Positions 41,919-57,914 are shown, numbered from the stretch's first letter. The stretch is 64,000 nt of DNA from Methanobacterium petrolearium (GCF_017873625.1 NZ_JAGGKL010000002.1:172298-236297); one strand, 5' to 3'. The notes: generated by a model not told the origin, from the sequence alone. Numbers and translations: made by a program.

Positions 41919-41950
41919 TGTTAACAATTGTTATATAACGATTGTTACAT
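41919..41950 (-). promoter_or_regulatory. Tandem overlapping sulfur-island operators, thi4 promoter
   Basis: Two 18-base sites, TGTTAACAATTGTTATAT (41919-41936) and ATATAACGATTGTTACAT (41933-41950), share four bases, with centres 14 bases apart. The minus-strand TATA-like TTTATATG is at 41948-41955, so transcription would start near 41926, inside the pair. The same two-site layout with the same 14-base spacing is found before thiF. Confidence 0.75.
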
Positions 41951-42024
41951 ATAAAGGTGTGGTCATATAAATCAATAATATAAGTAGAAGAATTTAGGTC
42001 CTGTAAATAATATTAAATAAAAAT

Positions 42025-43176
<1,152 letters not shown>

Positions 43177-43211
43177 CAAAAAACTCCTATGTGGGGAAAA
43201 AATATCAAGTT

Positions 43212-43946
<735 letters not shown>

Positions 43947-43967
43947 ATTGTATCCTCATTACCATTT

Positions 43968-44124
43968 TTAACCGTAGTAACTTCTTTAATCATTGGTTAT
44001 TTTCGTTTTATTGGTTAAAACTCCATCTTCGTGGATTAAGGTGTTATTTTGTTTAACCACTACTCCCTCGCGATTTATTTCAAGCGTTCTAGGAGTTTTT
44101 AACAGAAGTTAACTCGATTTCCAT
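43968..44124 (-). pseudogene. Decayed ThiS/MoaD-like sulfur-carrier gene
   Basis: The minus strand encodes MEIELTSVKNS then a stop. After a frame shift it continues TPRTLEINREGVVVKQNNT, then LIHEDGVLTNKTKITND, a stop, and RSYYG before another stop. The core INREGVVVKQNN and HEDGVL pattern matches ThiS-like carriers (VVVK-N, E-D-x-L, then an ending in YGG). The normal length of about 65 residues is cut by loss of about 20 residues near the frame shift, and the C-terminal GG needed for thiocarboxylation is gone. The place just before a ThiF-type E1 fits a sulfur carrier gene exactly. It is either a pseudogene or damaged by a sequence error. Confidence 0.5.
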
Positions 44125-44173
44125 TTTTTTTGGTTTTTCCATAAACTAAACCATTGGCAAGTTTTTTACAGTG

Positions 44174-44205
44174 ACATAACAATAGTTATATAACAATTGT
44201 TATGG
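44174..44205 (-). promoter_or_regulatory. Tandem overlapping sulfur-island operators upstream of the thiF-thiI unit
   Basis: ACATAACAATAGTTATAT (44174-44191) and ATATAACAATTGTTATGG (44188-44205) overlap by four bases, with centres 14 bases apart, as before thi4. The minus-strand TATA-like CTATATAA is at 44207-44214, so transcription starts near 44185, within the pair, running through the ThiS remnant into thiF and thiI. Confidence 0.75.
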
Positions 44206-44342
44206 GTTATATAGCTTGCGGTAAAAAATTGTAATTCATTTAATTGAAGTTAATTAAGAAAAATTACCAATAGAAAATTCAGTAAAAGCTGCTAGATGAG
44301 ACCATCCAAAGAGAAAAAAAAGGAAATTATTAAAAAAAAAGT

Positions 44343-44978
<636 letters not shown>

Positions 44979-44979
44979 C

Positions 44980-45735
44980 TTAAACCATCTCCAGTTTTAA
45001 AGCACCTACCGGGCATTTTGTAGAACAAACTTCGCATAAAATACATTTTTCAGGGTCTAAAACTACCTGGTCACCTTCTAGTTTAATGGCATCTACAGGG
45101 CAGTTTTCTTCACAGACTTGGCATTGTACACAGGTATCATGATCTATCAGGAGTTCTTTGGTCTTAATCACAGGCCCTAATTCTCTAACCAGTTCTATTG
45201 AACCCTCAGGGCAGACATTGGCACATGCCCCACAACCAACACATGTTTCCTTATCGATCTGGGCAATTCCACCCTCTGGGACTTGGATAGCTCCAGTGGG
45301 ACAGAACTTCACGCAAGTGGCATATGAATCACATTTATCAGGGTCCACACGGATTTCTTTCATGCGCAGCTTACGATGGGGAACTTTAAGGTCCTTTAGG
45401 TGATATTTAACATCATCATCTTCCACATGTGTGGTGCTTTCAATCACATGTATACAACTCACAGGGCATGTTTGGGCGCATATTTCGCATTTAACACAGT
45501 TATCAAGTATTTTTGCGGGTCTGGTGGATTTAGGCTCCTCAATGGCATTTACAGGACATTCTTCAAAGCAAAGATTGCAACGGACACATTCAGGAGAGAT
45601 AGTTATAAACTTATCCTCCAGGACACAGTTTTCAATTTCAACTTTAACTCCTTCACGAGCATCTTCCAAGTCCATGGATTTGAGGGCCACTTCTCCCTCC
45701 AGCACATCTTTCTTTTTTTTGAATGTCACGTCCAT
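44980..45735 (-). CDS. Polyferredoxin with six iron-sulfur motifs
   Basis: This 251-residue protein has a 45-residue N-terminal region without Cys, then six ferredoxin-type motifs. Five are complete CxxCxxCxxxCP motifs (CVRCNLC, CVKCEIC, CVGCGAC, CVQCQVC, CILCEVC). The third reads CDSYATCVKFCP, with Tyr in place of the second Cys, so it may bind a 3Fe-4S cluster or none. It carries electrons in the cytoplasm, most likely linked to the eha hydrogenase encoded upstream in the same direction. A tandem 18-bp repeat lies in its leader. Confidence 0.85.
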   Translation of the reverse strand: MDVTFKKKKDVLEGEVALKSMDLEDAREGVKVEIENCVLEDKFITISPECVRCNLCFEECPVNAIEEPKSTRPAKILDNCVKCEICAQTCPVSCIHVIESTTHVEDDDVKYHLKDLKVPHRKLRMKEIRVDPDKCDSYATCVKFCPTGAIQVPEGGIAQIDKETCVGCGACANVCPEGSIELVRELGPVIKTKELLIDHDTCVQCQVCEENCPVDAIKLEGDQVVLDPEKCILCEVCSTKCPVGALKLEMV

Positions 45736-45747
45736 TTTAACACCATT

Positions 45748-45783
45748 TACCTTCCAGTGTCTAAATACCTTTCAGTGTCTGAA
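45748..45783 (-). repeat. Tandem 18-bp repeat in the polyferredoxin leader
   Basis: Two copies of about 18 bases (45748-45765 and 45766-45783), built on ACCTT-C/T-CAGTGTCT, stand head to tail just before the polyferredoxin start. On the sense strand each contains AGACACTG followed by an AAGGTA element that looks like a ribosome site. They differ at two positions. Confidence 0.55.
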
Positions 45784-45971
45784 TCTAAGTAATGATATTC
45801 TCTTCATGTTTTATTTTATACATTTATTTTATTTAAACCATCTTTTATTAATTTATTAAAATCATGAAATGGAGGTCATGATTTCAGTCCACTACTCCAT
45901 AATTTCGTTGTAATGATTTTAATTAGGATTAATCAGATTCGTCGGTTCATAATTTTTTTATTCACCAGCAT

Positions 45972-46879
45972 TTATTTCCAACTACCCAGAACTGATTTTG
46001 ATGGAAGGCCAGTGGTTGCACCAAGTTCCTGTACGCAGCATGATGCAACAAAGTTTCCTAACATTGCTGATTCTTCAATGTTTTTACCTTCGAGAAATCC
46101 GTATATGAATCCTGAATTAAATGCATCTCCTGCACCAGTGGTGTCCCGACAATCTACACCAAATGCATCCAGGAGGTATGTTTTAATACCATCTGTAACC
46201 AGACAACCCTTTTTACCCTGTTTAACTACTATAATTTCAATTCCATAGTTTAATAGAGTGTTGATTTGAGGGTCATGCCCTTTTTTTGAGCGTAATAGAA
46301 GATTTAATTCGTTCTGATTTATTAAAAGAATATTGGTTCTTTGAAGAATTTTTTGCAGAACTTTAAGACCTTTAGATGCATAGATCATTCCGGGATCAAG
46401 ACTCACTGTAATCTGGTTAGGTATGTTCTCCAGTAATTCTTCCTGTGCTTCTATAGATTTCCCTACAAATGAAGTAAGATGCAGTAATCTGGTATTTGAT
46501 GCGTATTCTAAATCTATCTCAGGAGTAGTGATGCTGTCATTCACTCCGGGGTCAACATACAATGCTCGTTCACCTTTTCGGTCAACATAACCGTGAACAG
46601 TGCCACTTCGGCCACCAGAACTTTTTATGATGCCTTGGATATCCACATCTTCATTTTTGAGGTTGTCAAGTAGGGTTTCTCCTTCCCGATCACTGGCTAT
46701 TTTTCCAATAAAACCGGTGTCCAGACCCAATCTTGCCAATCCTATAATGGTGTTGGCAGCTGATCCTCCACAACTTTCGTGTAAATTTTTTATTTGCCCT
46801 TCCTCCTCTTTGCAGGCAATCCTGTTAACCTGAAAAAGCCGGTCTAGATTCAATGCTCCAAAACCCACCACATCCAGCT

Positions 46880-46883
<4 letters not shown>
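45972..46883 (-). CDS. PfkB family sugar kinase
   Basis: This 303-residue kinase is of the ribokinase/PfkB family: GFGALNLDRLF at the start, GGSAANTIIGLARLGL near 33-50 and the catalytic signature DTTGAGDAFNSGF (base Asp in GAGD) near the end. The substrate (sugar, nucleoside or an archaeal cofactor precursor) cannot be told. Its ATG overlaps the stop of the formyltransferase gene by four bases, making it the last gene of the extended eha operon. In Methanothermobacter a ribokinase-like gene sits at the same place, from memory. Confidence 0.88.
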
Positions 46884-47787
<904 letters not shown>

Positions 47788-47788
<1 letters not shown>

Positions 47789-48810
47789 TATCCTAATCCT
47801 CCTATTGATTCTCCTCTAATTTCTTTACGAAACTTTTCACTATCTTCTGTTAACTCTTTTAGATTTTCAGGAGTAACTAGTTCCAGCCTTGTGTTGGTAT
47901 TTTTCAATTTAGAGATTAATTCTGGGTTAACATCATACTTTTCCAGTGTTTTATCAGGGTTATCATTGAATGAACTGACAAATTCCATCACCAACTTACT
48001 GTTATATTGGTAAAACAGACTTGCTATTATAGAAGTTATGACTGTATTATCTGTGATAACTGCAATAGAAGCCTCTTTAACTGCATATTCATTACCATTA
48101 AATGAAACAGCCATGCCTCCATGTTCTCGGGCATAGCGAAGTGGTTCCACATCGGTGATACTATCTCCTACATACATCAAATTATGGGGTTGGAAACCAT
48201 GCTTATGGATAATATCTAAAACAGCCTCTTTTTTAGCTTCTCCACCTACAGGTTTCACATCATGAAACAGGGAACCAATTTCCATTTCAGGGATTTTATC
48301 CCAGAAAATACGTTCCAAATTATCAAAATCAGGGTTATTGATGATGGATAACTTAAATTTTTTAAGTTTAATCACATCTTCTTCACTCAAAGTATGGTTA
48401 TCCAGATTCAGACGGGTGCAGTAACAGTGACTTAAGGGGAAGTGAGTTAAATCACACAGGGCCTTGATATAATGTTCATAGCTGGTGCTGACAATGAATG
48501 AAGGCATGAGGTTATTCACCAGACCCAGAGTTTCCTGGGCACCAGGGATGAGCAAAACATTTCTCGATGAAAAATCTTCCATATTTTGATTGGTGGCACC
48601 ATATGCCTTTAAAAATGGCAAAATCAATTTTAAAGTATCACCAGCATTATATCCTGGCCTTTTAACTTCATCAACTAATATATCATCGTAACGGCTGATA
48701 ATCTGGAAGAATTTTTCACCATCTTCAATAAAATGACCAGCCAGTTCAAAAGCATTATCATTGATTGATATAGGTCCTTCACAGTCAGAAACAAAGAATT
48801 TATTACTCAA
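47788..48810 (-). CDS. ehaR: Energy-converting hydrogenase A subunit R (HAD-like)
   Basis: This protein of about 340 residues has a haloacid dehalogenase-like fold: FVSDCEGPIS at the start (D-x-E/D motif), VSTSYEHYI mid-way and YVGDSITDVEPLRYA (DxxTD metal site). It is cytoplasmic and of unknown activity, but always encoded with eha subunits. The start is taken as the TTG at 48810, with GGAGGATGTGAA upstream. The ATG at 48834 would put that ribosome site inside the gene. The formyltransferase paralogue follows without gap. Confidence 0.8.
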
Positions 48811-48948
48811 TTCACATCCTCCGGGGGTGTTCAAACAATATGAGTGTTTAAAACCATCAAAACTACATAGTTTTATTATCTTAAGTGAATTAAAATATTA
48901 TTGGACTAAATATTTAAAATTAATTAAAATATTATTTTAATTCGCAGA

Positions 48949-50319
48949 TTATTTTTCATGGAGTTCAACTGCCCGGGTAGGGCATATACGTTGACATTCT
49001 CCACATAATATGCATTTGTCCTGATCAACCACTACCTGGTCATCCACCATGTCCATGGCATCCACTGGGCACTTGTTCACGCAAACTCCACATCTTTGAC
49101 AGGACATACTGTCTATAATCACTTCACCCTCTGAGGGACCGGTGATCTTACGCCTTTTAAAGAGTATGTGACCATCTTCCACCTGGAACAATTCTTCTTT
49201 CAGAGTGATTGCCTGGAACGGACAGGTTTCCACACATTGACCACAGTAAACGCATTCTTCTCCCACATGCACCGGTGAAGGCATCTCCAGTTCAATACAG
49301 TCCACTGGACACTCTTTAATACAAGCCCCACAGCCGATACACTCTTCTTCAGAAACATTGATTACTCTATGGGGTGAGGTGGCATGGATTATTTCTCCCA
49401 GATCTTCAACATCAAGTTTGCCATCCATCAAGGCTTTGATTTCTTCACTGACCAGTTCAGTGACATCCTGGGTGAACTCCTCCTCCTGATGACTGTAACT
49501 TACCTCACGGGTGATCTTGTTTAAAATAGAATCGATCTTAACTGTTTCACGAGCAAGTTTCTCACTTTCCTTTTCCAAAAGCTCTGAAGCAATTTCCATG
49601 GTTTTTATCTTATTATATCCTTCATAAGCTCGTTTACGTGATGAATATTTAATTGCAGTGGATGGACAAACATTCATACACTCCTCACATCGGGCACAAT
49701 AAGATGGATTGATATAAGGAAGTTTACTCATCTTATCCACGTTGATAGCTCCTTTAGATGGGCAAACCCTGGTACAGGTCATACAGCCAATACATTTGTC
49801 ATGGTTAACTACTATGGCTTTACCTCCCACCACCGAGCGGGGTAGAATTTCACCATATTTAATGGCTTCAGTGGGACAAACACGGGAACAGTAACCACAG
49901 CGCACACATTTATCCTCATCAATCTCACTGTGGGCTTCTTGATTCCCTGAACTAACTAAATGTATAGCTCCAGTACGACAGGCATCCACACAGGCACCGC
50001 ACTGCCTGCACAGTTTGGTGTTGATATTTGGAACATTTTCTCTCCTTGGTTTGGAAAGGGTGGTTTCCATGGTGATGGCATCATATGGGCATGCTTCCCT
50101 GCACAGAATACATCCAAAACATTTATCATCAATTTCAATGTGATTATCCGGAGGAACTTCATGAACAGCATCTACTGGACAGGCCTTAAGACAGGGCCTA
50201 TCAGTGCAGGAGGCGCATTTATCATGATCTACCTCGTATTCTACTTCCACATCTCTGAGTGGTTTGTAGATCTTCTTGGTTTCCTCTGATTTTTTAGAAG
50301 TATCAGTTGTGCTGGTCAT
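48949..50319 (-). CDS. ehaQ: Energy-converting hydrogenase A polyferredoxin, ten-cluster (EhaQ)
   Basis: This 456-residue polyferredoxin has ten four-Cys motifs: CASCTDRPCLKACP, then nine CxxCxxCxxxC sets (CFGC, CRQC, CVRC, CIGC, CARC, CIGC, CVYC, CQRC, CILC). A charged helical stretch without Cys at about 225-300 splits them into six and four. The count matches the ten-cluster EhaQ described for Methanothermobacter. It transfers low-potential electrons between the hydrogenase and its soluble acceptors at the inner face of the membrane. One base separates it from ehaP. Confidence 0.88.
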   Translation of the reverse strand: MTSTTDTSKKSEETKKIYKPLRDVEVEYEVDHDKCASCTDRPCLKACPVDAVHEVPPDNHIEIDDKCFGCILCREACPYDAITMETTLSKPRRENVPNINTKLCRQCGACVDACRTGAIHLVSSGNQEAHSEIDEDKCVRCGYCSRVCPTEAIKYGEILPRSVVGGKAIVVNHDKCIGCMTCTRVCPSKGAINVDKMSKLPYINPSYCARCEECMNVCPSTAIKYSSRKRAYEGYNKIKTMEIASELLEKESEKLARETVKIDSILNKITREVSYSHQEEEFTQDVTELVSEEIKALMDGKLDVEDLGEIIHATSPHRVINVSEEECIGCGACIKECPVDCIELEMPSPVHVGEECVYCGQCVETCPFQAITLKEELFQVEDGHILFKRRKITGPSEGEVIIDSMSCQRCGVCVNKCPVDAMDMVDDQVVVDQDKCILCGECQRICPTRAVELHEK

Positions 50320-50320
50320 T

Positions 50321-51358
<1,038 letters not shown>

Positions 51359-51423
51359 AAGGCATCAACTTTGTTTAATTGTTTGATTTGGTGTAAATAT
51401 GTTCATAAATTGTGTGTGGGCAA

Positions 51424-52556
51424 TTATTTAAGATATTTAACGTTGTGAAGTCCATCAAATTCCTTTTTTTCTCCTTTCTCATTCAGAATGACCACTCGTT
51501 CGGTGCAGGCAACACAGGGATCCACACTGGCATAAGTGGCAACAGCGTCGGCCACTGTGGCCACATCTTGTAACATGTACTTACCACAAACATCGATGTT
51601 CATTATACTGGGGGTTCTGATGGAAATATTCTTTATAAGATTCCCATTAGTTTCAACAAAGTAGCTGACTTCTCCTCTAGGAGCTTCATTTCTCCAATCA
51701 GTGTATCCAGCAGGAATATCGATTTTTGTACGGACGTCTCCTGGAGGGATGTTTTCAACGATCTGTTTGATGATTTTTATGGATTCTCTGATTTCATCAA
51801 AACGGTTCATGGTCCGTGCATAGTTATCTCCTTCTTTTCTCCAGATCACTTTCCAGTCGAATTCATCCTGGTAGGTGTGATGATCTTCTCGCACATCATG
51901 TTTCAAACCAGAAGCTCTGCCAATGGGTCCCACAGCACGACCTTTAATGGCATCTTTTTTACTCATCTTACCTACATCTCTGGATCTGAGACTTACAAGC
52001 GGACCTTCATCAAACATTTCCACGTATTTGTCATATTCATTTTCTAAGTTGGTGATGATCTGGTAGATACTGTTGAGGTGTTTTTCCTCAGCATCCATCC
52101 TGACTCCACCAACCACATTCCAGCCCATGTTCACCCGGTTGCCGGTGAGTAACTCGATTGCATCCATCACTGGCTCCCTGAGGTGTAACATGTACATGAA
52201 TAATGTTTCATGTTCAAGGGCTTTGAAGTAAGTTGAGTTAGCAATGAAATGACTCTGGATCCTGTCCAGTTCATTGGTTAGGGATCTTAAATACTGAGCC
52301 CTTAATGGTACCTTTTCTCCAGCAATCTTCTCAAAGGTCTCTGCAAAGGTCTGAGTGTGGACATATGAACAGATACCACACACTCGTTCTGCTAGGAATA
52401 TTCCTTTTTGCCAGGTTTTACCCTGCATTACCCGTTCTATGCCGCGGTGAACGTATCCATAATCGATTTCGGCACTTATAACTCGCTCACCCTGTGTTTT
52501 CAGTTTCAGGCGTACAGGTTCTTTGAGTGCAGGGTGTATAGGTCCTATCGGAAGTA

Positions 52557-52560
<4 letters not shown>
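51424..52560 (-). CDS. ehaO: Energy-converting hydrogenase A large subunit (NiFe)
   Basis: This 378-residue catalytic subunit has both nickel-iron ligand pairs: C61/C64 in RVCGICSYVHT and C349/C352 in DPCVACTERV. It oxidises hydrogen or forms it while exchanging electrons with ferredoxin, driven by the sodium or proton gradient across the membrane. Its start overlaps the ehaN stop by four bases. The central region contains the conserved WNVVGGVRMD and GPIGRASGL stretches of group 4 hydrogenases. Fully conserved, so expected to be active. Confidence 0.95.
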
Positions 52561-53439
<879 letters not shown>

Positions 53440-53443
<4 letters not shown>

Positions 53444-53763
53444 AGGATCACCGTCCTCGTTATCCAGATGATTCCGGCAACTATAATACCGATAAAGGTT
53501 TCATTTCTACCATAACCTGGCCTCATTCCTAGTACCATTGACAGCAGGAAAATACCTATGGTTATGGTAATGTATGTAGGGATGAAAGTGATCAATATGC
53601 TGTTTAAGACCAGGGACCAACCTACCACAGCTAGCACCAGGGCTATCATATCAATTTTGCCAAGGGCATAGGGTGCTTTGTATTTACGGTAACTGAGTAC
53701 CAGTCCTAGTAGGGATCCCAGTACAAATGAAAGTATGTAGAGGAGATAAATTGTTTCATTCAT
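53440..53763 (-). CDS. ehaL: Energy-converting hydrogenase A subunit L
   Basis: This 107-residue membrane protein has three to four helices (about 3-22, 36-56, 60-78, 88-106) and few polar residues. Its place between ehaK and ehaM identifies it as EhaL. It has no known catalytic residue; small Eha membrane subunits probably shape the membrane arm. Confidence 0.75.
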
Positions 53764-53774
53764 TAAATCACCAT

Positions 53775-54047
<273 letters not shown>

Positions 54048-54049
54048 AT

Positions 54050-54910
<861 letters not shown>

Positions 54911-55011
54911 TATGATCACCGATAATTTAATCCTTTTTTTGCGGTTAATTCTTGTTTGGGGTTAATTATTCGTAAATATTGTTTAAACTCTTAGGGGTAA
55001 AGTATTCTGGG

Positions 55012-55227
55012 TTAATATCCAATAAATGGCTCCCTGTTTTTGTCTTCTTCATCTTCTTTAGGTCCTCTTTTCATTACTATCAACCCAAAAGACAGTATTC
55101 CTGAAGGTATGAATATAATGGAAATTGCATAAACTATCCATGTAGGCGGATTGAACAGGAGAGCGTATATGATTCCTGCTATTGATACTATAAATATTAA
55201 ATAACTTGATATTTTTAGTTTATCCAT
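55012..55227 (-). CDS. ehaI: Energy-converting hydrogenase A subunit I
   Basis: This protein of about 71 residues has two membrane helices and a charged tail (GPKEDEEDKNREP). GGTGAAAATA precedes the ATG at 55227; a GTG four codons upstream overlaps that site. It is a small Eha membrane subunit by position, in the gap of about 100 bases between ehaH and ehaJ. Confidence 0.75.
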   Translation of the reverse strand: MDKLKISSYLIFIVSIAGIIYALLFNPPTWIVYAISIIFIPSGILSFGLIVMKRGPKEDEEDKNREPFIGY

Positions 55228-55255
55228 TATTTTCACCAATTTTCATATGATATTA

Positions 55256-55933
55256 TTAAAACGGTTTGTTTATGATGAGCAATATTTCAATCACCCTAAT
55301 AATTACCAGTAGGGAGCTTAAGTGTATGATAAGCAAGAAAGGTGAACCAGGGGTTCTGAACATTTCTGCCTTGGTGGCATAGAATGGTGCCACACCAGTT
55401 TCACCTGCAACTCCCAAAAATAAAAGGAGTGAACCAAAGATCATCATTAAGGTGGTAGGTATATGTGTGATTTCCAAGAGGCTGATGGTACCTGTTGATG
55501 CCAAAATCATGGCTGCTCCTCCAAAGAGGGGTAAAACTGCTATCATAGCCACTAATCCGTACTGGAATGCAGCATCTAATACATCAATCTGTTTTACAGC
55601 GGCAACTATTCCTATGTTAACGATACCAATAAGACACACAAATAATGTGAAGTTGAAAAGGTCTCCGGTGATCATGGCACCGGCGGTTGCCAGACCACAT
55701 ATGATGGCCAGGAAACGTCTGATCTTGAATTCGTCCTTATCAACCTGGACTTCCCGGTCTTTAAGGGTACCTACACCTGCTTCAACCTGGGTTTCAGTTC
55801 TGCTTATGGCAATGAGAGTAGTGAAGGCCAGTGCGCTGGCGAACATGAACAAGTTAACAGGGGCCAGATAAAGGACAATATCTCCTAGGGGAATGTAACC
55901 CATTAATTGTTGGCCCAATATGATGATATCCAT
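55256..55933 (-). CDS. ehaH: Energy-converting hydrogenase A subunit H
   Basis: This 225-residue membrane protein has about six helices. The stretch GETGVAPFYATKAEMFRTPGSP, with a Lys in a helix break, recalls the ion-pumping antiporter-like subunits (NuoN/MrpD) of complex I, though EhaH is much shorter. A charged loop (TETQVEAGVGTLKDREVQVDKDEFKIRR region, about 46-73) faces the cytoplasm. It probably shares in ion transport. 24 bases separate it from ehaG. Confidence 0.83.
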   Translation of the reverse strand: MDIIILGQQLMGYIPLGDIVLYLAPVNLFMFASALAFTTLIAISRTETQVEAGVGTLKDREVQVDKDEFKIRRFLAIICGLATAGAMITGDLFNFTLFVCLIGIVNIGIVAAVKQIDVLDAAFQYGLVAMIAVLPLFGGAAMILASTGTISLLEITHIPTTLMMIFGSLLLFLGVAGETGVAPFYATKAEMFRTPGSPFLLIIHLSSLLVIIRVIEILLIINKPF

Positions 55934-55957
55934 TTTTATTACTCCTTACTACTCTTT

Positions 55958-56638
55958 TTATTTTTTATTGAATTCTTCACGACCTATAACACCTATTAGA
56001 CCTGCTTTAAATGCAACTTTGATGAAAACACCGAATGCTGCCATGAACAATGCCAACAACCAGTATTGTGGGAATACAAAGAACACCATGAATCCTATTA
56101 TCCAAAGGCACCATGCAATACCAGATACTCCTGCTATGCCCTCCCAAGTGTCTGATGGGACTCCGCGCATCCTTTTGGAAATGATATAAAATAGTATACC
56201 TCCTCCTGCTACTGCCCCTCCTGTAAATCCTGATAGGAAGGCTCCGTATGCTATTAAGATAATTGCTAAAAATGTGGGGGCAGTGGTCATTACCTCCATA
56301 TCCATTGACGTGGGTAAGGGGATTAATTCTGCTGTTTCTCCCTTCTTCCTCATCTCCCTGCTCATGAGTATTTCAGATATGGCCAGTATTTCAGCAAGTT
56401 CAACCACCAGCCCGGGTAATATGAGGGCTTCAGCAAGATCGGTTCCAACTGCAGCCACCAGTATCAACATTCCAATCCCCACTATATCAGTTAGTATAAG
56501 GGCGCTTAAATCATTTTTTTGGTAGGCAATAGCCATTAAACCGATGATACCCACGATTAAGCCGGTGAATATGGCTGGAACGTATAGAGAAACTACGATG
56601 GGTGATACAACAGTGGGAACAAGAACTGATGCACTCAT
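55958..56638 (-). CDS. ehaG: Energy-converting hydrogenase A subunit G
   Basis: This protein of about 226 residues has seven or so helices and a family-typical start (MSASVLVPTVVSP). Polar residues in membrane segments (VELAEILAISEIL) may take part in the ion channel. The ATG at 56638 overlaps the stop of ehaF by four bases and follows a strong GGAGGGAGGA site; an in-frame ATG at 56680 lies upstream of that and is not used. Confidence 0.8.
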   Translation of the reverse strand: MSASVLVPTVVSPIVVSLYVPAIFTGLIVGIIGLMAIAYQKNDLSALILTDIVGIGMLILVAAVGTDLAEALILPGLVVELAEILAISEILMSREMRKKGETAELIPLPTSMDMEVMTTAPTFLAIILIAYGAFLSGFTGGAVAGGGILFYIISKRMRGVPSDTWEGIAGVSGIAWCLWIIGFMVFFVFPQYWLLALFMAAFGVFIKVAFKAGLIGVIGREEFNKK

Positions 56639-57120
56639 TCTTCCTCCCTCCTTTTCATGGTAAAGTGCAGTGCCACCCATGATGCCACCACAAAGGCCAT
56701 CATAAGAATACTGGATTCAAGTATGGTGTCAAAACCCCTGGAATAATATAATATCTCATCTATTAACCCACCTGGGGATGAATATATGGATGTACCATAA
56801 TAGATAGTGGTGGCACTGATTCCTATTGCGATAGGGGATAAATAGCTAGTTACCATTCCTGATTTCTCTGAGAATTGGGGATACTGAGATTTTACAATTC
56901 CTGGTTCTTTAAGGGGCACACCACCGCGATCATAGGGAGCTAATGGATCTTTTTCATCTATCTGCAGTTGTGGTGTTGGCCGAGGATATAGTTGATGATC
57001 GTTAAGTGCCAGGGGCATGATAAAACCTGCCAAAAGCAAAACTCCCAGAATCACAGAGTAAAATCTCGGAATCCTTTTAGGGTTGGCCAGGGAATTCCAT
57101 AATCTGCCTATTCTGCTCAT
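56635..57120 (-). CDS. ehaF: Energy-converting hydrogenase A subunit F
   Basis: This 161-residue protein has one N-terminal helix (after a basic MSRIGRLWNSLANPKRIPR), a long extracytoplasmic loop rich in Pro and charged residues (about 43-100) and one or two C-terminal helices, ending MKRREEE. It overlaps ehaE by four bases. DUF2106-like by recollection. Confidence 0.78.
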   Translation of the reverse strand: MSRIGRLWNSLANPKRIPRFYSVILGVLLLAGFIMPLALNDHQLYPRPTPQLQIDEKDPLAPYDRGGVPLKEPGIVKSQYPQFSEKSGMVTSYLSPIAIGISATTIYYGTSIYSSPGGLIDEILYYSRGFDTILESSILMMAFVVASWVALHFTMKRREEE

Positions 57121-57377
57121 AACTCTGCCCCCATTTCTTCTAGTCTAACAATGGCCCTGAGCAAGATCATGGTTATGATGGCAGTAGCTGCAATATAAGT
57201 AATCAGGGCAATGGTGTGGTTATAGGTTAAGAATATGAGTGAAACTCCTACTGCGGCTATTTCTGTGTTCAATGCCCTTACTAGGGGGTCTTTAACTCCA
57301 GGGCCTATGGCAGTACCAAGACTGCCCAGTATGGTCAGTACCACACCGGTATAAAACCATATGTAAATATCAAGCAA
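57117..57377 (-). CDS. ehaE: Energy-converting hydrogenase A subunit E
   Basis: This protein of about 86 residues has three membrane helices. The start is taken as the TTG at 57377: AGGAGG lies nine bases upstream and the frame then overlaps the ehaD stop by only eight bases. The longer frame from 57422 would overlap ehaD by 53 bases and add a basic segment with the ribosome site inside. MrpE/F-like small subunit. Confidence 0.77.
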   Translation of the reverse strand: MLDIYIWFYTGVVLTILGSLGTAIGPGVKDPLVRALNTEIAAVGVSLIFLTYNHTIALITYIAATAIITMILLRAIVRLEEMGAEL

Positions 57378-57654
57378 GGTTCCCTTCCTCCTGGGATTCT
57401 TGATTTTTTTTGCGAACCTCATTTATTTTGATAATTGCAATTAACAGGATAACAGTGGAAATGGGGTCGAAGATTGCCGCAGCCATGGCAACATCCAGAT
57501 ATTTGGCTGCCACGATCATTCCTATGAATCCTCCCTGGAGAAGTGCGAACATGATGACCTTGTCCAGGGGCTTTGCTAGGGCGATGATCCCGGCAGCTCC
57601 GATTAGAGTAAGTGCTGCTGATATTGTTGTTAAGTTTATAAAGTCAAGGTACAT
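57370..57654 (-). CDS. ehaD: Energy-converting hydrogenase A subunit D (DUF2108-like)
   Basis: This 94-residue protein has three helices and a charged tail (INEVRKKNQESQEEGN). It resembles the MrpC/NuoK-type small membrane subunits in length and topology, with FALLQGGFIGMIVAAKYLDVAMAAA in the middle. Starts one base after ehaC. Confidence 0.78.
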   Translation of the reverse strand: MYLDFINLTTISAALTLIGAAGIIALAKPLDKVIMFALLQGGFIGMIVAAKYLDVAMAAAIFDPISTVILLIAIIKINEVRKKNQESQEEGNLA

Positions 57655-57655
57655 T

Positions 57656-57904
57656 TTATTCCACCATGATCTCTTCTTTTACCCTTCCCAGAGAGTAAGC
57701 AATGGCATTGGAGCTGAGGGTAGATGTTATGAAAAAGGTTATGGCAATGATTGCTCCGAAGGGTGTTTGTATGTATAAAGCCATAATTGCAGACATGCTG
57801 AAGCCGATGACGTTAAGGCAAAGAAGCCTTTCCTCACGATTTTGAGCTACAAGCGTGCGCAACGCCATTAATACAACTATTATGCCTAATATTTCGATCA
57901 ACAT
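57656..57904 (-). CDS. ehaC: Energy-converting hydrogenase A subunit C
   Basis: This 82-residue protein has two or three membrane helices with a cytoplasmic loop AQNREERLLCLN and a C-terminal YSLGRVKEEIMVE. The form is that of small complex-I-like membrane subunits. Named by order, 10 bases after ehaB. Confidence 0.76.
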   Translation of the reverse strand: MLIEILGIIVVLMALRTLVAQNREERLLCLNVIGFSMSAIMALYIQTPFGAIIAITFFITSTLSSNAIAYSLGRVKEEIMVE

Positions 57905-57914
57905 GATTTAGCAC

